DNA of 64,000 nucleotides from Phycisphaerae bacterium (GTDB taxonomy: Bacteria > Planctomycetota > Phycisphaerae > Phycisphaerales > UBA1924). This document shows positions 24,708 to 32,716 of this stretch, in pieces. The first letter of the stretch is position 1. Every line of letters starts with the position of its first letter. The position numbers and the translations under genes were made by a program. Location: assembly GCA_016793805.1 (NCBI GenBank), contig JAEUIZ010000031.1, forward strand, positions 62,001 through 126,000. Direction: 5' to 3'. The notes under the pieces are model-generated. The model made no database searches and was not told the DNA's origin. It was given only the letters and a program-made list of their open reading frames with translations.

Positions 24708-26141
24708 CTACGGCAGGTTGATCGGGCGGTGCAAGAGCCGGGAGAGGCCCAGTTCCGCCAGGGGCTTGGCGAAGAAGACCAGGAGCGTCGCCACCGCCAG
24801 GAACGGGCCGTAGGGCATCGCCTTCTTGAAGACTCCAGACCCCAATCGGCCCAGAACGGCCCAGGCCAGCGCCACGAACGCGGCGGCAAAGAACGCCAGC
24901 GTGGCGTCGATCCAGCCCAGGCACGCGCCGACCGCGGCCATGAGATGGGCGTCGCCCAGGCCCATCGCCTCCTTGCCAAAGGCCATGGACCCGAAGATCC
25001 GCACGCCCCAGACGACCCCGCCCCCGACGAGATAACCGATCAGGACCCCGGACATCACCGAGAGCCACAGCGGCACGCGGGCCGAGGCCACGATCGCGCC
25101 GGTAGAGGTCTGGGTGACGCCCGCGAGCGACGGGGCCAGGTACCAGCCTGCCAACGCGAGCAGGACGCACGGCGCGAGAAAGGCCAGTTCCTTGACCATC
25201 TCCCGGCGGGCGTGCGGATACTGGACCCAGAGGTCGGTAGGGGGAGGGTCGTGCGGTGCCGGGCCGGCGGGTGCGGCGTCCGGGGTGTCGTTCGCGGGCG
25301 ACACGGGCGTCCCGTCTCCGCTGTGGTCCGCTGGCCCAGGCGAGGCGGCAGCGGAGGCATCGGGGAGTCGCTCGCCCTCTCCGTTCTGAGCGATCGTGAC
25401 GGACTTCTCCCACTCGGCGTAGTCGGCGAAACTGCGGGTGATGAGTCCGAGCCGGAGCAAGAGCAGGCCGACGCCCAGGCCGAGCGTGCCGCCGAGGGCG
25501 GCTCCGACGGCGTTCCATGCCATCGGTCCCGGGACGGGCATCGACCAGAGTTCGCCCGGGGCGGTGAGCGGGAGCCGGGGATATCGCTGCTCCAGCCACG
25601 CGGCGGCGCCGGTATGCCCGACGAGCGCGATCCCCGCGGGCACCCAAGTCAGGACCAGCGGGATCGTGAACGTGCGGGCGTCGATGATCGTCATGGCCAC
25701 CAGCGACGCGACCAGGAAGAGCAGCACGACGAAGATCGGCCAGGTGAGCATCGCGTCGTTCTGGGCCCATTCCGGCCTGATCGCGCCGAGGTGGATCCCC
25801 TCGATCGAGAACCGCGGGTCGATCCCGTAGCACGCGAGGTAGCACGCGACGAACAGGAGCCCGACGATCGCCTCGACGATGGGGTACTCGGGCGAGATCG
25901 GGGCCTTGCAGAATCGGCACTTGCCCCGCAGCAGGAGCCAGCCCAGGACCGGGATGTTCTCGCGCCAGGTGAGTCGAGTCTGGCAGGCCGGGCAGCGCGA
26001 CGGTGGCGAGACGACGCTGATCCCCCTCGGCAGGCGGTAGACCAGGACGTTGATGAGCGAGCCCAGGCACGCGCCGTAGGCGAAGATGAAGAGCGCCCAG
26101 ATCGACTTGAGCGCGAGGAAAAGGGCCTCGTGACGGGGCAT
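24708..26141 (-). CDS. Prepilin peptidase / N-methyltransferase (PilD/GspO type)
   Basis: A protein of 477 residues. An N-terminal membrane segment is followed by the cytoplasmic zinc loop with two CxxC pairs (CPACQTRLTW and CRFCKAPISPEYPIVE), then multiple membrane helices. The two catalytic aspartates are in MTIIDARTFTIP and AMGLGDAHLMAAVG (the GxGD-type site). It removes the leader of type IV pilins or pseudopilins and methylates the new N-terminus. It is about 200 residues longer than usual because of a hydrophilic Pro/Ala/Asp-rich insert around residues 240-330. The ATG overlaps the xseB stop codon (ATGA), so translation is coupled. No pilin gene is in the window. Confidence 0.93.
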   Translation of the reverse strand: MPRHEALFLALKSIWALFIFAYGACLGSLINVLVYRLPRGISVVSPPSRCPACQTRLTWRENIPVLGWLLLRGKCRFCKAPISPEYPIVEAIVGLLFVACYLACYGIDPRFSIEGIHLGAIRPEWAQNDAMLTWPIFVVLLFLVASLVAMTIIDARTFTIPLVLTWVPAGIALVGHTGAAAWLEQRYPRLPLTAPGELWSMPVPGPMAWNAVGAALGGTLGLGVGLLLLRLGLITRSFADYAEWEKSVTIAQNGEGERLPDASAAASPGPADHSGDGTPVSPANDTPDAAPAGPAPHDPPPTDLWVQYPHARREMVKELAFLAPCVLLALAGWYLAPSLAGVTQTSTGAIVASARVPLWLSVMSGVLIGYLVGGGVVWGVRIFGSMAFGKEAMGLGDAHLMAAVGACLGWIDATLAFFAAAFVALAWAVLGRLGSGVFKKAMPYGPFLAVATLLVFFAKPLAELGLSRLLHRPINLP

Positions 26142-26392
26142 CAGCGGGTCGGCTCCGGGCGCTTCAGTTGGGCCGTCAGGTCCTGCACCCGCTGCTCGGC
26201 CCGCTCCAGCGCCTCGCGGCAACGCTTGATGAGGGCCACGCCCTTCTCGTACTCGGCGATCGAGCCCTCCAGCCCGACCTCGCCCCCCTCGATCCGCTCC
26301 ACGATCGCCTCGATCTCGGCGACCGCGGCCTCGAAGTCGAGCGCGGCCTCGGGCTGGGCCTCGGGCTTGGATGGCTGTCGCGGGGTGCTCAC
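26141..26392 (-). CDS. xseB: Exodeoxyribonuclease VII small subunit
   Basis: A protein of 83 residues with the family core FEAAVAEIEAIVERIEGGEVGLEGSIAEYEKGVALIKRCREAL, a two-helix hairpin that binds the large subunit. Exonuclease VII degrades single-stranded DNA from both ends. It is 9 bases downstream of xseA and overlaps the prepilin peptidase start by the ATGA, so the three genes are one operon. Confidence 0.95.
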   Translation of the reverse strand: MSTPRQPSKPEAQPEAALDFEAAVAEIEAIVERIEGGEVGLEGSIAEYEKGVALIKRCREALERAEQRVQDLTAQLKRPEPTR

Positions 26393-26401
26393 GTCCCCAC
26401 C

Positions 26402-28000
26402 TTATCGCCTCCCGCCGAACAGGTCCAACTGATCTCTCGCCGGAGTTCCGCCGTCCTCGGTGGTTGTGCGACCTCGTGCGCCCGAGCGAGCGGGGCGTGA
26501 GGCCGGCGGACGCGCGTCCGGCGGCGGATCGGGCCGCGGGGAGGAGGGGGAGGCGTCGGCGGATGTATATAGAGGATCGGTGACGATCGACCGCACCTCG
26601 CCCGATGCGAGCGTGGTGCGGATGGCCTCGCCCGTGCGCACGTCCGTGACCGAGCGGATGAGCCGGCCGTCATCGTGGCGGGTGTAGGAGAACCCGCGCT
26701 CGAGCACGGCGATCGGCCCGAGGGCGTGGAGTTGGCGGGCGAGGGCGTCGATGTGCGCGCGCCGGCGGTCGAGCAGCGCGGGCGCGGCTCGGGCGAGTCG
26801 ATCGGCCAGCGGGGCGGTGTCGGCGGCGCGGACGCGGGCGGCGACGGCGGCGGCGAGGGCGGACTCGGCGCGGGTGAGGCGTTGGGCGCGGGCCGCGAGC
26901 ACACGTGCCGGGCGGACCGCGTCCAATCGCGACGAGAGCCGCTCGACGCGCTGGCCGGTCCCGCGGAGGTGGGCGAGGGCGACGGAGGCGAGGCGCGAGG
27001 CTACAAGGCGGAGGCGATCGGCGCGGGCGGCGACGAGGGTGCGCGGGTCGAGAAAGGCGGGTCGGCGGGCGAGGCGGGCGAGTCGATCGCGGGCGCGGGC
27101 CGTGCGTCCTCGGGCGGCGGCCCCGAGGCGCGAGCCGAGCGCGTCGAGTTGGTCGAGCATGGCGGCGCGGTCGGGGGAGAGGCGCATGGCGGCCTGGGTG
27201 GGCGTGGCGGCGCGCACGTCCGCGACCATCTCGGCCAGGGTCGTGTCGGTCTCGTGCCCAATGGCGGCGACGACGGGGATGGGGCAGGCGACGATGGCCT
27301 CGGCGACGACGCGCTGGTTGAAGGCGTCGAGGTCGTCGGCCGAGCCCCCGCCGCGGGTCAGGAGGAGGGCGTCAAGGTTGAGGGAGTGTGCGGCCGCGCC
27401 GGCGGCGGCGATGGCGCGGGCGATCTCGGCGGGCGCCTCCTCCCCCTGCACGCGAACGTCCACGATCGCGACCTCGACGAACGGCGCCCTTCGGCGGAGG
27501 GTGTCCAGGACATCCTGGAGCGCGGCGCCGGAGCGGCTGGTGAGGACCGCGACGCGGCGTGGAAACGACGGGAGCGGTCGCTTCCGTGCGGGATCGAGCC
27601 AGCCGAGCGCGCGGAGTTCCTCGACGAGCCGGCGGAAGGCGAGTTCCTTGGCGCTGGCGCCGACGGGCTCGATCGACTCGACGACGAGGGTGAGCCGACC
27701 CTGCTTGGCGTAGTAGTCGGGTCGTGCGGAGACGATGACCTCTTGGCCGTCGGCGGGCTGGTGCCCGACCTTGCGTCGCTGGGATGCAAAGACGACGCAG
27801 GAGATGGAGGCGTCGGGGTCGCCCAGGTCGAAGTACCAGTGCGTGCGCTCGCGGAAGCCCGAGACGTGGCCGCGGACGCGGACGCGCGGGGGGAGGGAGG
27901 CCGAGAGGGCGCGGGCGACGCGCGCGGCGAGTTCGGCGACGGACCAGGGGTCGTCGGGACGGGCGGATGGGCCGAGGGCGAGGGAGGGGTCGAAGGGCAT
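26402..28000 (-). CDS. xseA: Exodeoxyribonuclease VII large subunit
   Basis: A protein of 532 residues. N-terminal OB fold (WSVAELAARVARAL, VRGHVSGFRERTHWYFDLGD), then the catalytic domain with SFPRRVAVLTSRSGAALQDVL, LLLTRGGGSADDLDAFNQR, VVAAIGHETDTTLAEMVADVRAATPTQAA, followed by long Ala/Arg-rich coiled-coil arms (about residues 280-430) and a basic low-complexity tail. It acts in DNA repair and recombination with XseB. It lies 36 bases after the O-methyltransferase gene on the same strand. Confidence 0.95.
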   Translation of the reverse strand: MPFDPSLALGPSARPDDPWSVAELAARVARALSASLPPRVRVRGHVSGFRERTHWYFDLGDPDASISCVVFASQRRKVGHQPADGQEVIVSARPDYYAKQGRLTLVVESIEPVGASAKELAFRRLVEELRALGWLDPARKRPLPSFPRRVAVLTSRSGAALQDVLDTLRRRAPFVEVAIVDVRVQGEEAPAEIARAIAAAGAAAHSLNLDALLLTRGGGSADDLDAFNQRVVAEAIVACPIPVVAAIGHETDTTLAEMVADVRAATPTQAAMRLSPDRAAMLDQLDALGSRLGAAARGRTARARDRLARLARRPAFLDPRTLVAARADRLRLVASRLASVALAHLRGTGQRVERLSSRLDAVRPARVLAARAQRLTRAESALAAAVAARVRAADTAPLADRLARAAPALLDRRRAHIDALARQLHALGPIAVLERGFSYTRHDDGRLIRSVTDVRTGEAIRTTLASGEVRSIVTDPLYTSADASPSSPRPDPPPDARPPASRPARSGARGRTTTEDGGTPARDQLDLFGGRR

Positions 28001-28036
28001 GGGCGATTGCGGCGGGGCCGCGGGGGGATCGGCGGG

Positions 28037-28717
28037 CTAGGGCGGGGTCTCAGCGGGAGTCTTGAGTCGCGCGACAAGGAGGCCCTGGCGGTTGGCGATG
28101 AGGGCGGTGTCGACGGAGGGGTCGGAGGCGAGGTCGGCGTTGAGCCGCGCGAGGGCGTCGCGGCTGGCGCTGCTGCCGGGCGGGTCGGTGATCCACCAGT
28201 CGGAACCAAGGGCGTTGTCGGCGAGGAAGAGGCCCCCGGGGCGGAGGAGTGGTCGGCCCAGGCGCCAGTAGTCGGGGTACTCGGCCTTGATGGCGTCGAC
28301 GAAGAGGAGATCGACGGAGGAGGGTCCGAGGTCGCGGAGGAGTTGCGGGAGTGCGTCGAGGGCGGTGGAGCGGAGGATGGAGACTCGATCGGCGAGGCCG
28401 GCGCGGCGGAGGTGGTCGAGCGCAAAGTCCGCGTGCCTGGGGTTGGGCTCGACCGAGATGAGGCGGCCCGAGGTCGGGAGCCCGCGGGCAATCCAGGAGG
28501 CGGAGTACCCGCCGAGGGTGCCGAGTTCGATGGCGAGGCCGGGGCGATTGATGGTGGCGAGGCGAGCGAAGAGGAGGAGGAGCCGGCCGACGTCCGGGGA
28601 GACGGCGATGTCAGGCAGGCCGGCGGCGCGGGCCCGCGCGGGGTAGGAGGCGAGGGCGTCGTCCGGCGGGGCGAGCAGGGAAGCGAGGTAGTCAGAGGTG
28701 GGGGGGTCGAGGGGCAT
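28037..28717 (-). CDS. Class I SAM-dependent O-methyltransferase
   Basis: A protein of 226 residues of the caffeoyl-CoA/catechol O-methyltransferase type. Motif I is AIELGTLGGYSASWIARGL, then GRLISVEPNPRHADFALDHLRRAG, the metal-binding region VDLLFVDAIKAEYPDYW, and LRPGGLFLADNALGSDWW. It methylates hydroxyl groups of small molecules in the cytoplasm; the substrate cannot be told. The ATG at 28717 is chosen; extension to 28903 would run into the flagellar promoter region. It is the first gene of the probable operon with xseA, xseB and the prepilin peptidase. Confidence 0.87.
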   Translation of the reverse strand: MPLDPPTSDYLASLLAPPDDALASYPARARAAGLPDIAVSPDVGRLLLLFARLATINRPGLAIELGTLGGYSASWIARGLPTSGRLISVEPNPRHADFALDHLRRAGLADRVSILRSTALDALPQLLRDLGPSSVDLLFVDAIKAEYPDYWRLGRPLLRPGGLFLADNALGSDWWITDPPGSSASRDALARLNADLASDPSVDTALIANRQGLLVARLKTPAETPP

Positions 28718-28811
28718 GGGGCGATCCGGCGGGCTGAGGCGCGGGAAATGTAGCGGGTGGATGGGTGGGGGCGTTGGGGCAGCGGGGGGGGGGCGCGAGC
28801 GTGGAAGGGCG

Positions 28812-28827
28812 AGGCACGGCGATTGCG
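28812..28827 (+). promoter_or_regulatory. Sigma-54-type promoter upstream of flgI
   Basis: AGGCAC-GGCGA-TTGC matches the sigma-54 consensus TGGCAC-N5-TTGC at all but the first base. The GG element (28813-28814) and GC element (28825-28826) are at the required spacing. The start point would be near 28838, about 38 bases before the flgI ATG. Sigma-54 control of middle or late flagellar genes is well known in other phyla. Confidence 0.6.
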
Positions 28828-28875
28828 AGAAGTCATCGGACGCGCCAGGAGTGCGCGTCGTGTTGGAGGTTGCGC

Positions 28876-30033
28876 ATGCGTATCGGCGGGCGAGGCAGGG
28901 CACGTGGAGCGGGGGGCGAGCGCGGCTCGCGTGCCGCGCGCGTGGCGGCGTGCGTGGTGGCGTGGTGGATCGGGCTCTTGGGATCGGCGGCGCGGGCGGA
29001 CGACACGACGGTGGGGGCGGTGGCGCGGCTGGAGGGGCAAGGGGAGTTTCTCGCGCAGGGGATCGGGCTGGTGGTGGGGCTGAACCGGACGGGGGACTCG
29101 GGGAAGGACCTGCTGGTGGCTCGGCCGCTGCTGGCGATGCACCACAACCTGGGGAATCCGCTGGGGAGCGTGGAGGAGTTGAAGAACACGCGGGCGGTGG
29201 CGCTGGTGATGGTGCAGTGCCGGGTGCCCGAGGCGGGCGGTCGGGTGGACGATCGGTTCGACGTGACGGTGTCGGCGTTGCACGGGGCGAAGAGCCTGGA
29301 GGGCGGGATGCTGATGGTGTCCCCGCTGACGGGCCCGTACCAGGGGGCGCCGATCTTCGCGATGGCGGAGGGCCCGCTGGTGATCGAGGACGCGGGGACG
29401 CCGACGCGGGGGCGGGTGCGTGGGGGCGCGCGGCTGGTTCGGGACGTTCGGCGGGGGACGGTGGGGGAGAGTTTCAACCTGATCCTCCGGCCGGCGTTCG
29501 CGTACCACGCGGTGGCGACGGAGGTGGCGAGCAAGATCACGCAGAACATCTATGGGCGGACGGATGCGACGTCGGCGGGCCTGAGGCCGGTGGCGACGGT
29601 GCTGGATGAGCGGACGATCCGGATCGACGTGCCGGCGGCGGAGCGAGGGAACGTGGCGGCGTTCGTGGGCGACGTGATGAGCACGGGTCTGACGGTGTCG
29701 CTGCTGGGACTGCCGCCGACGGTGATCTACAACGCGAAGGCGGGTGCGATCCTGGTGGCGGGGGACGTGGAGATCAGCCCGGTGGCGATCACGCAGAAGG
29801 ACCTGTCGATCACGACGGCGACGCCCCCGCGGGTCGGGACGCCGACGAACCCGGTGATCGAGACGCGGCGGTGGGCGGGGCTGGCGCCGGGGGCCAAGCC
29901 CGGCGACCGGGCGAAGTTGCAGGACCTCCTGGACGCACTGAACCAGTTGAAGATCCCGGTGGCGGACCAGATCGGGATCCTGAACATGCTGGAAAAGACG
30001 GGGAAGTTGCACGCGCGGCTGGTGGTGGAGTAG
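28876..30033 (+). CDS. flgI: Flagellar P-ring protein FlgI
   Basis: A protein of 385 residues that forms the bushing around the flagellar rod in the peptidoglycan layer. An Arg-rich signal peptide ends near SAARA-DD. The family body is clear: VARLEGQGEFLAQGIGLVVGLNRTGDSG, KNTRAVALVMVQCRVPE, FDVTVSALHGAKSLEGGMLMVSPL, and at the end AKLQDLLDALNQLKIPVADQIGILNMLEKTGKLHARLVVE. GGAGG stands six bases before the ATG; longer frames (from 28765) have no signal peptide. First gene of the flagellar cluster. FlgH and FlgA, its usual partners, are not in the window. Confidence 0.95.
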   Translation: MRIGGRGRARGAGGERGSRAARVAACVVAWWIGLLGSAARADDTTVGAVARLEGQGEFLAQGIGLVVGLNRTGDSGKDLLVARPLLAMHHNLGNPLGSVEELKNTRAVALVMVQCRVPEAGGRVDDRFDVTVSALHGAKSLEGGMLMVSPLTGPYQGAPIFAMAEGPLVIEDAGTPTRGRVRGGARLVRDVRRGTVGESFNLILRPAFAYHAVATEVASKITQNIYGRTDATSAGLRPVATVLDERTIRIDVPAAERGNVAAFVGDVMSTGLTVSLLGLPPTVIYNAKAGAILVAGDVEISPVAITQKDLSITTATPPRVGTPTNPVIETRRWAGLAPGAKPGDRAKLQDLLDALNQLKIPVADQIGILNMLEKTGKLHARLVVE

Positions 30034-30036
30034 GGC

Positions 30037-30456
30037 ATGGACACGGTGCGGAACGAGTTGGGCGTCGGGGTGCCGATCGGGGCGCGGGCCGCGGCGCGCG
30101 CCAGCGGCGTGATCGGGTCGAATCGGCGGGACTTTGAGTTGGCGCTGGGTCGGGCGCGGCACGAAGGGATGGACGGGCCGGCGCGGGTGCGCGAGTTGGC
30201 GGAGCAGATGGTGTCGGCGGCGCTGGTGATGCCGCTGCTGAAGGAGTTGCGACAGTCCAACCGGGCGGCGCCGCCGTTCGGACCGACGGGCGCGGAGAAG
30301 ACGCTGGGCCCGCTGGCGGACGCGGCGCTGGCGCAGCGGATGGTGCGGGCGGAGGGGTGGGGGATCGTGGAGCGGCTGGAGCGGGTGTTTGGCGAGCGAG
30401 CGGGCGAGGCGGAGGCGGCGCGTCGGGCGCTGGGAGAGGGGGGGGCGAGGCCATGA
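30037..30456 (+). CDS. FlgJ-type rod-binding protein (no muramidase domain)
   Basis: A protein of 139 residues equal to the N-terminal rod-binding half of FlgJ: ELAEQMVSAALVMPLLKELRQSNRAAPPFGPTGAEKTLGPLADAALAQRMVRAEGWGIVERL. In enteric bacteria FlgJ also carries a peptidoglycan hydrolase domain; here it is absent, as in many other phyla, so another enzyme must open the wall. It begins three bases after flgI and its stop overlaps the flgN start (ATGA), so it sits in one translationally linked operon. Confidence 0.9.
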   Translation: MDTVRNELGVGVPIGARAAARASGVIGSNRRDFELALGRARHEGMDGPARVRELAEQMVSAALVMPLLKELRQSNRAAPPFGPTGAEKTLGPLADAALAQRMVRAEGWGIVERLERVFGERAGEAEAARRALGEGGARP

Positions 30457-30968
30457 GCGTGCGCACGATGCCGGAGGTGCGGGCGAGGGACGCGGCGGCG
30501 GCGGACCGGCTCGAGGCGTCGCTGGCGGGGCTGGTGGCGGCGCACGAGGAGTTGCTGGACGCGACGCGGGCTCACCGGGAGGCACTCTCGCGGGCGGATC
30601 GGGTGGCGCTGGCGCGGTGCGTGGAGCGTGAGACGGAGATCCTGCAGCGGATCGCGGGGCACGAAGAGTCGCGGCGGTTGGCGCTGGCGGAACTGGGCGT
30701 GCCGGGGGCGATGCTGGAGCGGGTGGCGACCGCGGTGCCGGAGGAGAGGCGGGAACGGGTTCGGGCGCTGGGGGAGCGGCTTCGGGGATTGCTCGGGACG
30801 CTGGGGCGCGAGGCGCGGGTGGTTCGAACGGCGTCGGCGGCGCTGCTGCGGCACATGGACGGGATGGTGCAGCAGGTGGCGCGGGCGCTGGACGCGACGG
30901 GGGTGTACGGGCGGCAGGGGCGGGTGTCGGCAACGCCGATCCGCAGCGGGCTGGACGTGGTGATGTGA
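30453..30968 (+). CDS. flgN: FlgN-type chaperone for hook-associated proteins
   Basis: A protein of 171 residues, almost entirely helical and charged, with a heptad-like core (RLEASLAGLVAAHEELLDATRAHREALSRADRVALARCVERETEILQRIAGHEESRRL). Gene position directly before flgK/flgL and helical character identify it as FlgN, the export chaperone that holds FlgK and FlgL before secretion. Sequence conservation in this family is weak, so the call leans on context. Overlaps the rod-protein gene by 4 bases. Confidence 0.8.
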   Translation: MSVRTMPEVRARDAAAADRLEASLAGLVAAHEELLDATRAHREALSRADRVALARCVERETEILQRIAGHEESRRLALAELGVPGAMLERVATAVPEERRERVRALGERLRGLLGTLGREARVVRTASAALLRHMDGMVQQVARALDATGVYGRQGRVSATPIRSGLDVVM

Positions 30969-30981
30969 ACGGAGGCGGACC

Positions 30982-32706
30982 GTGGGACTGACCAGCGCGA
31001 TGAACATCGGGGCGTCGGGGCTGACGGCGAGCCAACTGGCGATCCAGGTGACGGGGAACAACCTGGCGAACGCGGCGACGCCCGGCTATTCGCGGCAGGT
31101 GGCGATTCTTGCGCCCTCGCGGACGCAGATGATCGGGTGCCTGTCGCTGGGGACGGGGGTGACGCTGGAGCAGGTCCGTCGGCAGGTGGACGAGGCGCTG
31201 CAGTCGCGGGTTCGGGACGGGATCTCGAACGAGGCCGGGGCGGGGCAGGAGTTCGCCACGCTCGCGGGGATCGAGGGCGTGCTGGGCGAGATGGGGAACG
31301 GGGACCTGTCGAGCGAGTTGACGGCGTTCTTCAACTCGTGGTCGGAGCGGGCGAACCAGACGAAGTCGTCGGCGGTGGTGGTGCAGCAGGGCGTGCGGCT
31401 CGCGCAATACCTGCAACGGCTTCGCGGGGACGTGCTCAACCAGCGCGAGCAGATCGACCGGCAACTCTCGGCGCAGGCGGCGGCGGCGGACGGGCTGCTC
31501 GAGAAGATCGCGGGGTTGAACCGGTCGATCGCGGAGGCCGGGATGGGCGGAGGGGGAACGCTGCGGGACCAGCGGGACGTGGCGCTGGCGGAACTGGCGT
31601 CGCTGATGGACGTGACGGCGGTGGAGCAGTCGAACGGGACGGTGAACGTGCTGTCGGGCTCGACGCCGCTGGTCTTGGGGGGCAGGTCGCGGGGGCTGGA
31701 ACTGACGACGCGGGCGGGGTCCAAGGGGCTGGAGGTCGGGCTGTCGGTTCGGGAGGACGGGGAGACGCTGGCGGTGTCGTCGGGGAGCCTGGGGGCGCTG
31801 GTGTCGCAGCGGTCGGGGACGATCGACGGGCTGGTGACGACGCTGGACCGCGTGGCGGCGGCGCTGATCCACGAGGTGAACGCGATCCACTCGACGGGGA
31901 CGAACGCGGGCGGGCTCGTGCGGGCGACGGGGACGGTGGGCGTGCCGACGGGGGACCGGACGCTGGCGATGAACGACCCGAGGAACGGGACGTGCGCCGG
32001 GCTGCGGTATCCGCCGCGGGACGGGGGGTTCACGGTGGAGGTGCGCGGGCCCGGTGGCGCGCGGCAGACGGTGCGGATCGACATGGACTGCGACGGGCGA
32101 GACGCGGGCGGGGCGGTGGGGTATGGGGACGACACGTCGATCGAGGACATCCGGGCGGCCCTGGACGCGATCGACGGGGTGTCGGCGACGTTCACGGCGG
32201 ACGGGCGGCTGGACATCCGGGCGGACGCGGGGTTCTCGTTCTCGTTCGCGGATGATTCATCGGGGGTGCTGGCGGCGCTGGGGGTGAACTCGTACTTCAC
32301 GGGGCAGGACGCGTCGGACATCGGGGTGCGCGCGGACCTGACGGAGACGCCGGAGTTGCTGGTGGTGGGGCGGATGGTGAACGGGGTGCTGGACGAGGGG
32401 GCCGGGGCGCGTGCGGTGGCGGGGTTGCGGGACGCGGGGATCGGGTCGCTGGGGGGTCGGTCGATCACGGCGTCGTGGACGGACGCGGTGCAGGGTCTTG
32501 GGGTTCGGACGGACGCGGCGGCCTCGAACGCGGAGGCGGCGCGGGCGGTTCGCGAGGCGCTGGAGGCGCAGCGGCAGTCGGTGAGCGGGGTGAACATCGA
32601 CGAGGAGACGGTGAACCTGCTGACGTACCAGCGGCAGTATCAGGCGTCGGCGCGGCTGATCACGGTCGTGGACCAGTTGACGCAGGAACTGCTGTCGATC
32701 GTGTGA
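30982..32706 (+). CDS. flgK: Flagellar hook-associated protein 1 FlgK
   Basis: A protein of 574 residues that forms the first hook-filament junction layer. The N-terminus is the axial-protein signature (GLTSAMNIGASGLTASQLAIQVTGNNLANAATPGYSRQVA). The C-terminus is the FlgK end (SGVNIDEETVNLLTYQRQYQASARLITVVDQLTQELLSIV). The middle (about 330-450) is an insert with hook-IN-like beta motifs. The start is GTG with GGAGG six bases upstream. Follows flgN by 13 bases and precedes flgL by 10. Confidence 0.96.
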   Translation: MGLTSAMNIGASGLTASQLAIQVTGNNLANAATPGYSRQVAILAPSRTQMIGCLSLGTGVTLEQVRRQVDEALQSRVRDGISNEAGAGQEFATLAGIEGVLGEMGNGDLSSELTAFFNSWSERANQTKSSAVVVQQGVRLAQYLQRLRGDVLNQREQIDRQLSAQAAAADGLLEKIAGLNRSIAEAGMGGGGTLRDQRDVALAELASLMDVTAVEQSNGTVNVLSGSTPLVLGGRSRGLELTTRAGSKGLEVGLSVREDGETLAVSSGSLGALVSQRSGTIDGLVTTLDRVAAALIHEVNAIHSTGTNAGGLVRATGTVGVPTGDRTLAMNDPRNGTCAGLRYPPRDGGFTVEVRGPGGARQTVRIDMDCDGRDAGGAVGYGDDTSIEDIRAALDAIDGVSATFTADGRLDIRADAGFSFSFADDSSGVLAALGVNSYFTGQDASDIGVRADLTETPELLVVGRMVNGVLDEGAGARAVAGLRDAGIGSLGGRSITASWTDAVQGLGVRTDAAASNAEAARAVREALEAQRQSVSGVNIDEETVNLLTYQRQYQASARLITVVDQLTQELLSIV

Positions 32707-32716
32707 GGATGAAGCC

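Noticed and set aside
27358-31890. Minus-strand open frame of 1510 codons across xseA and the flagellar genes
   Set aside because: It overlaps several certain genes in both directions and has low-complexity Arg/Pro/Ser composition without any domain.
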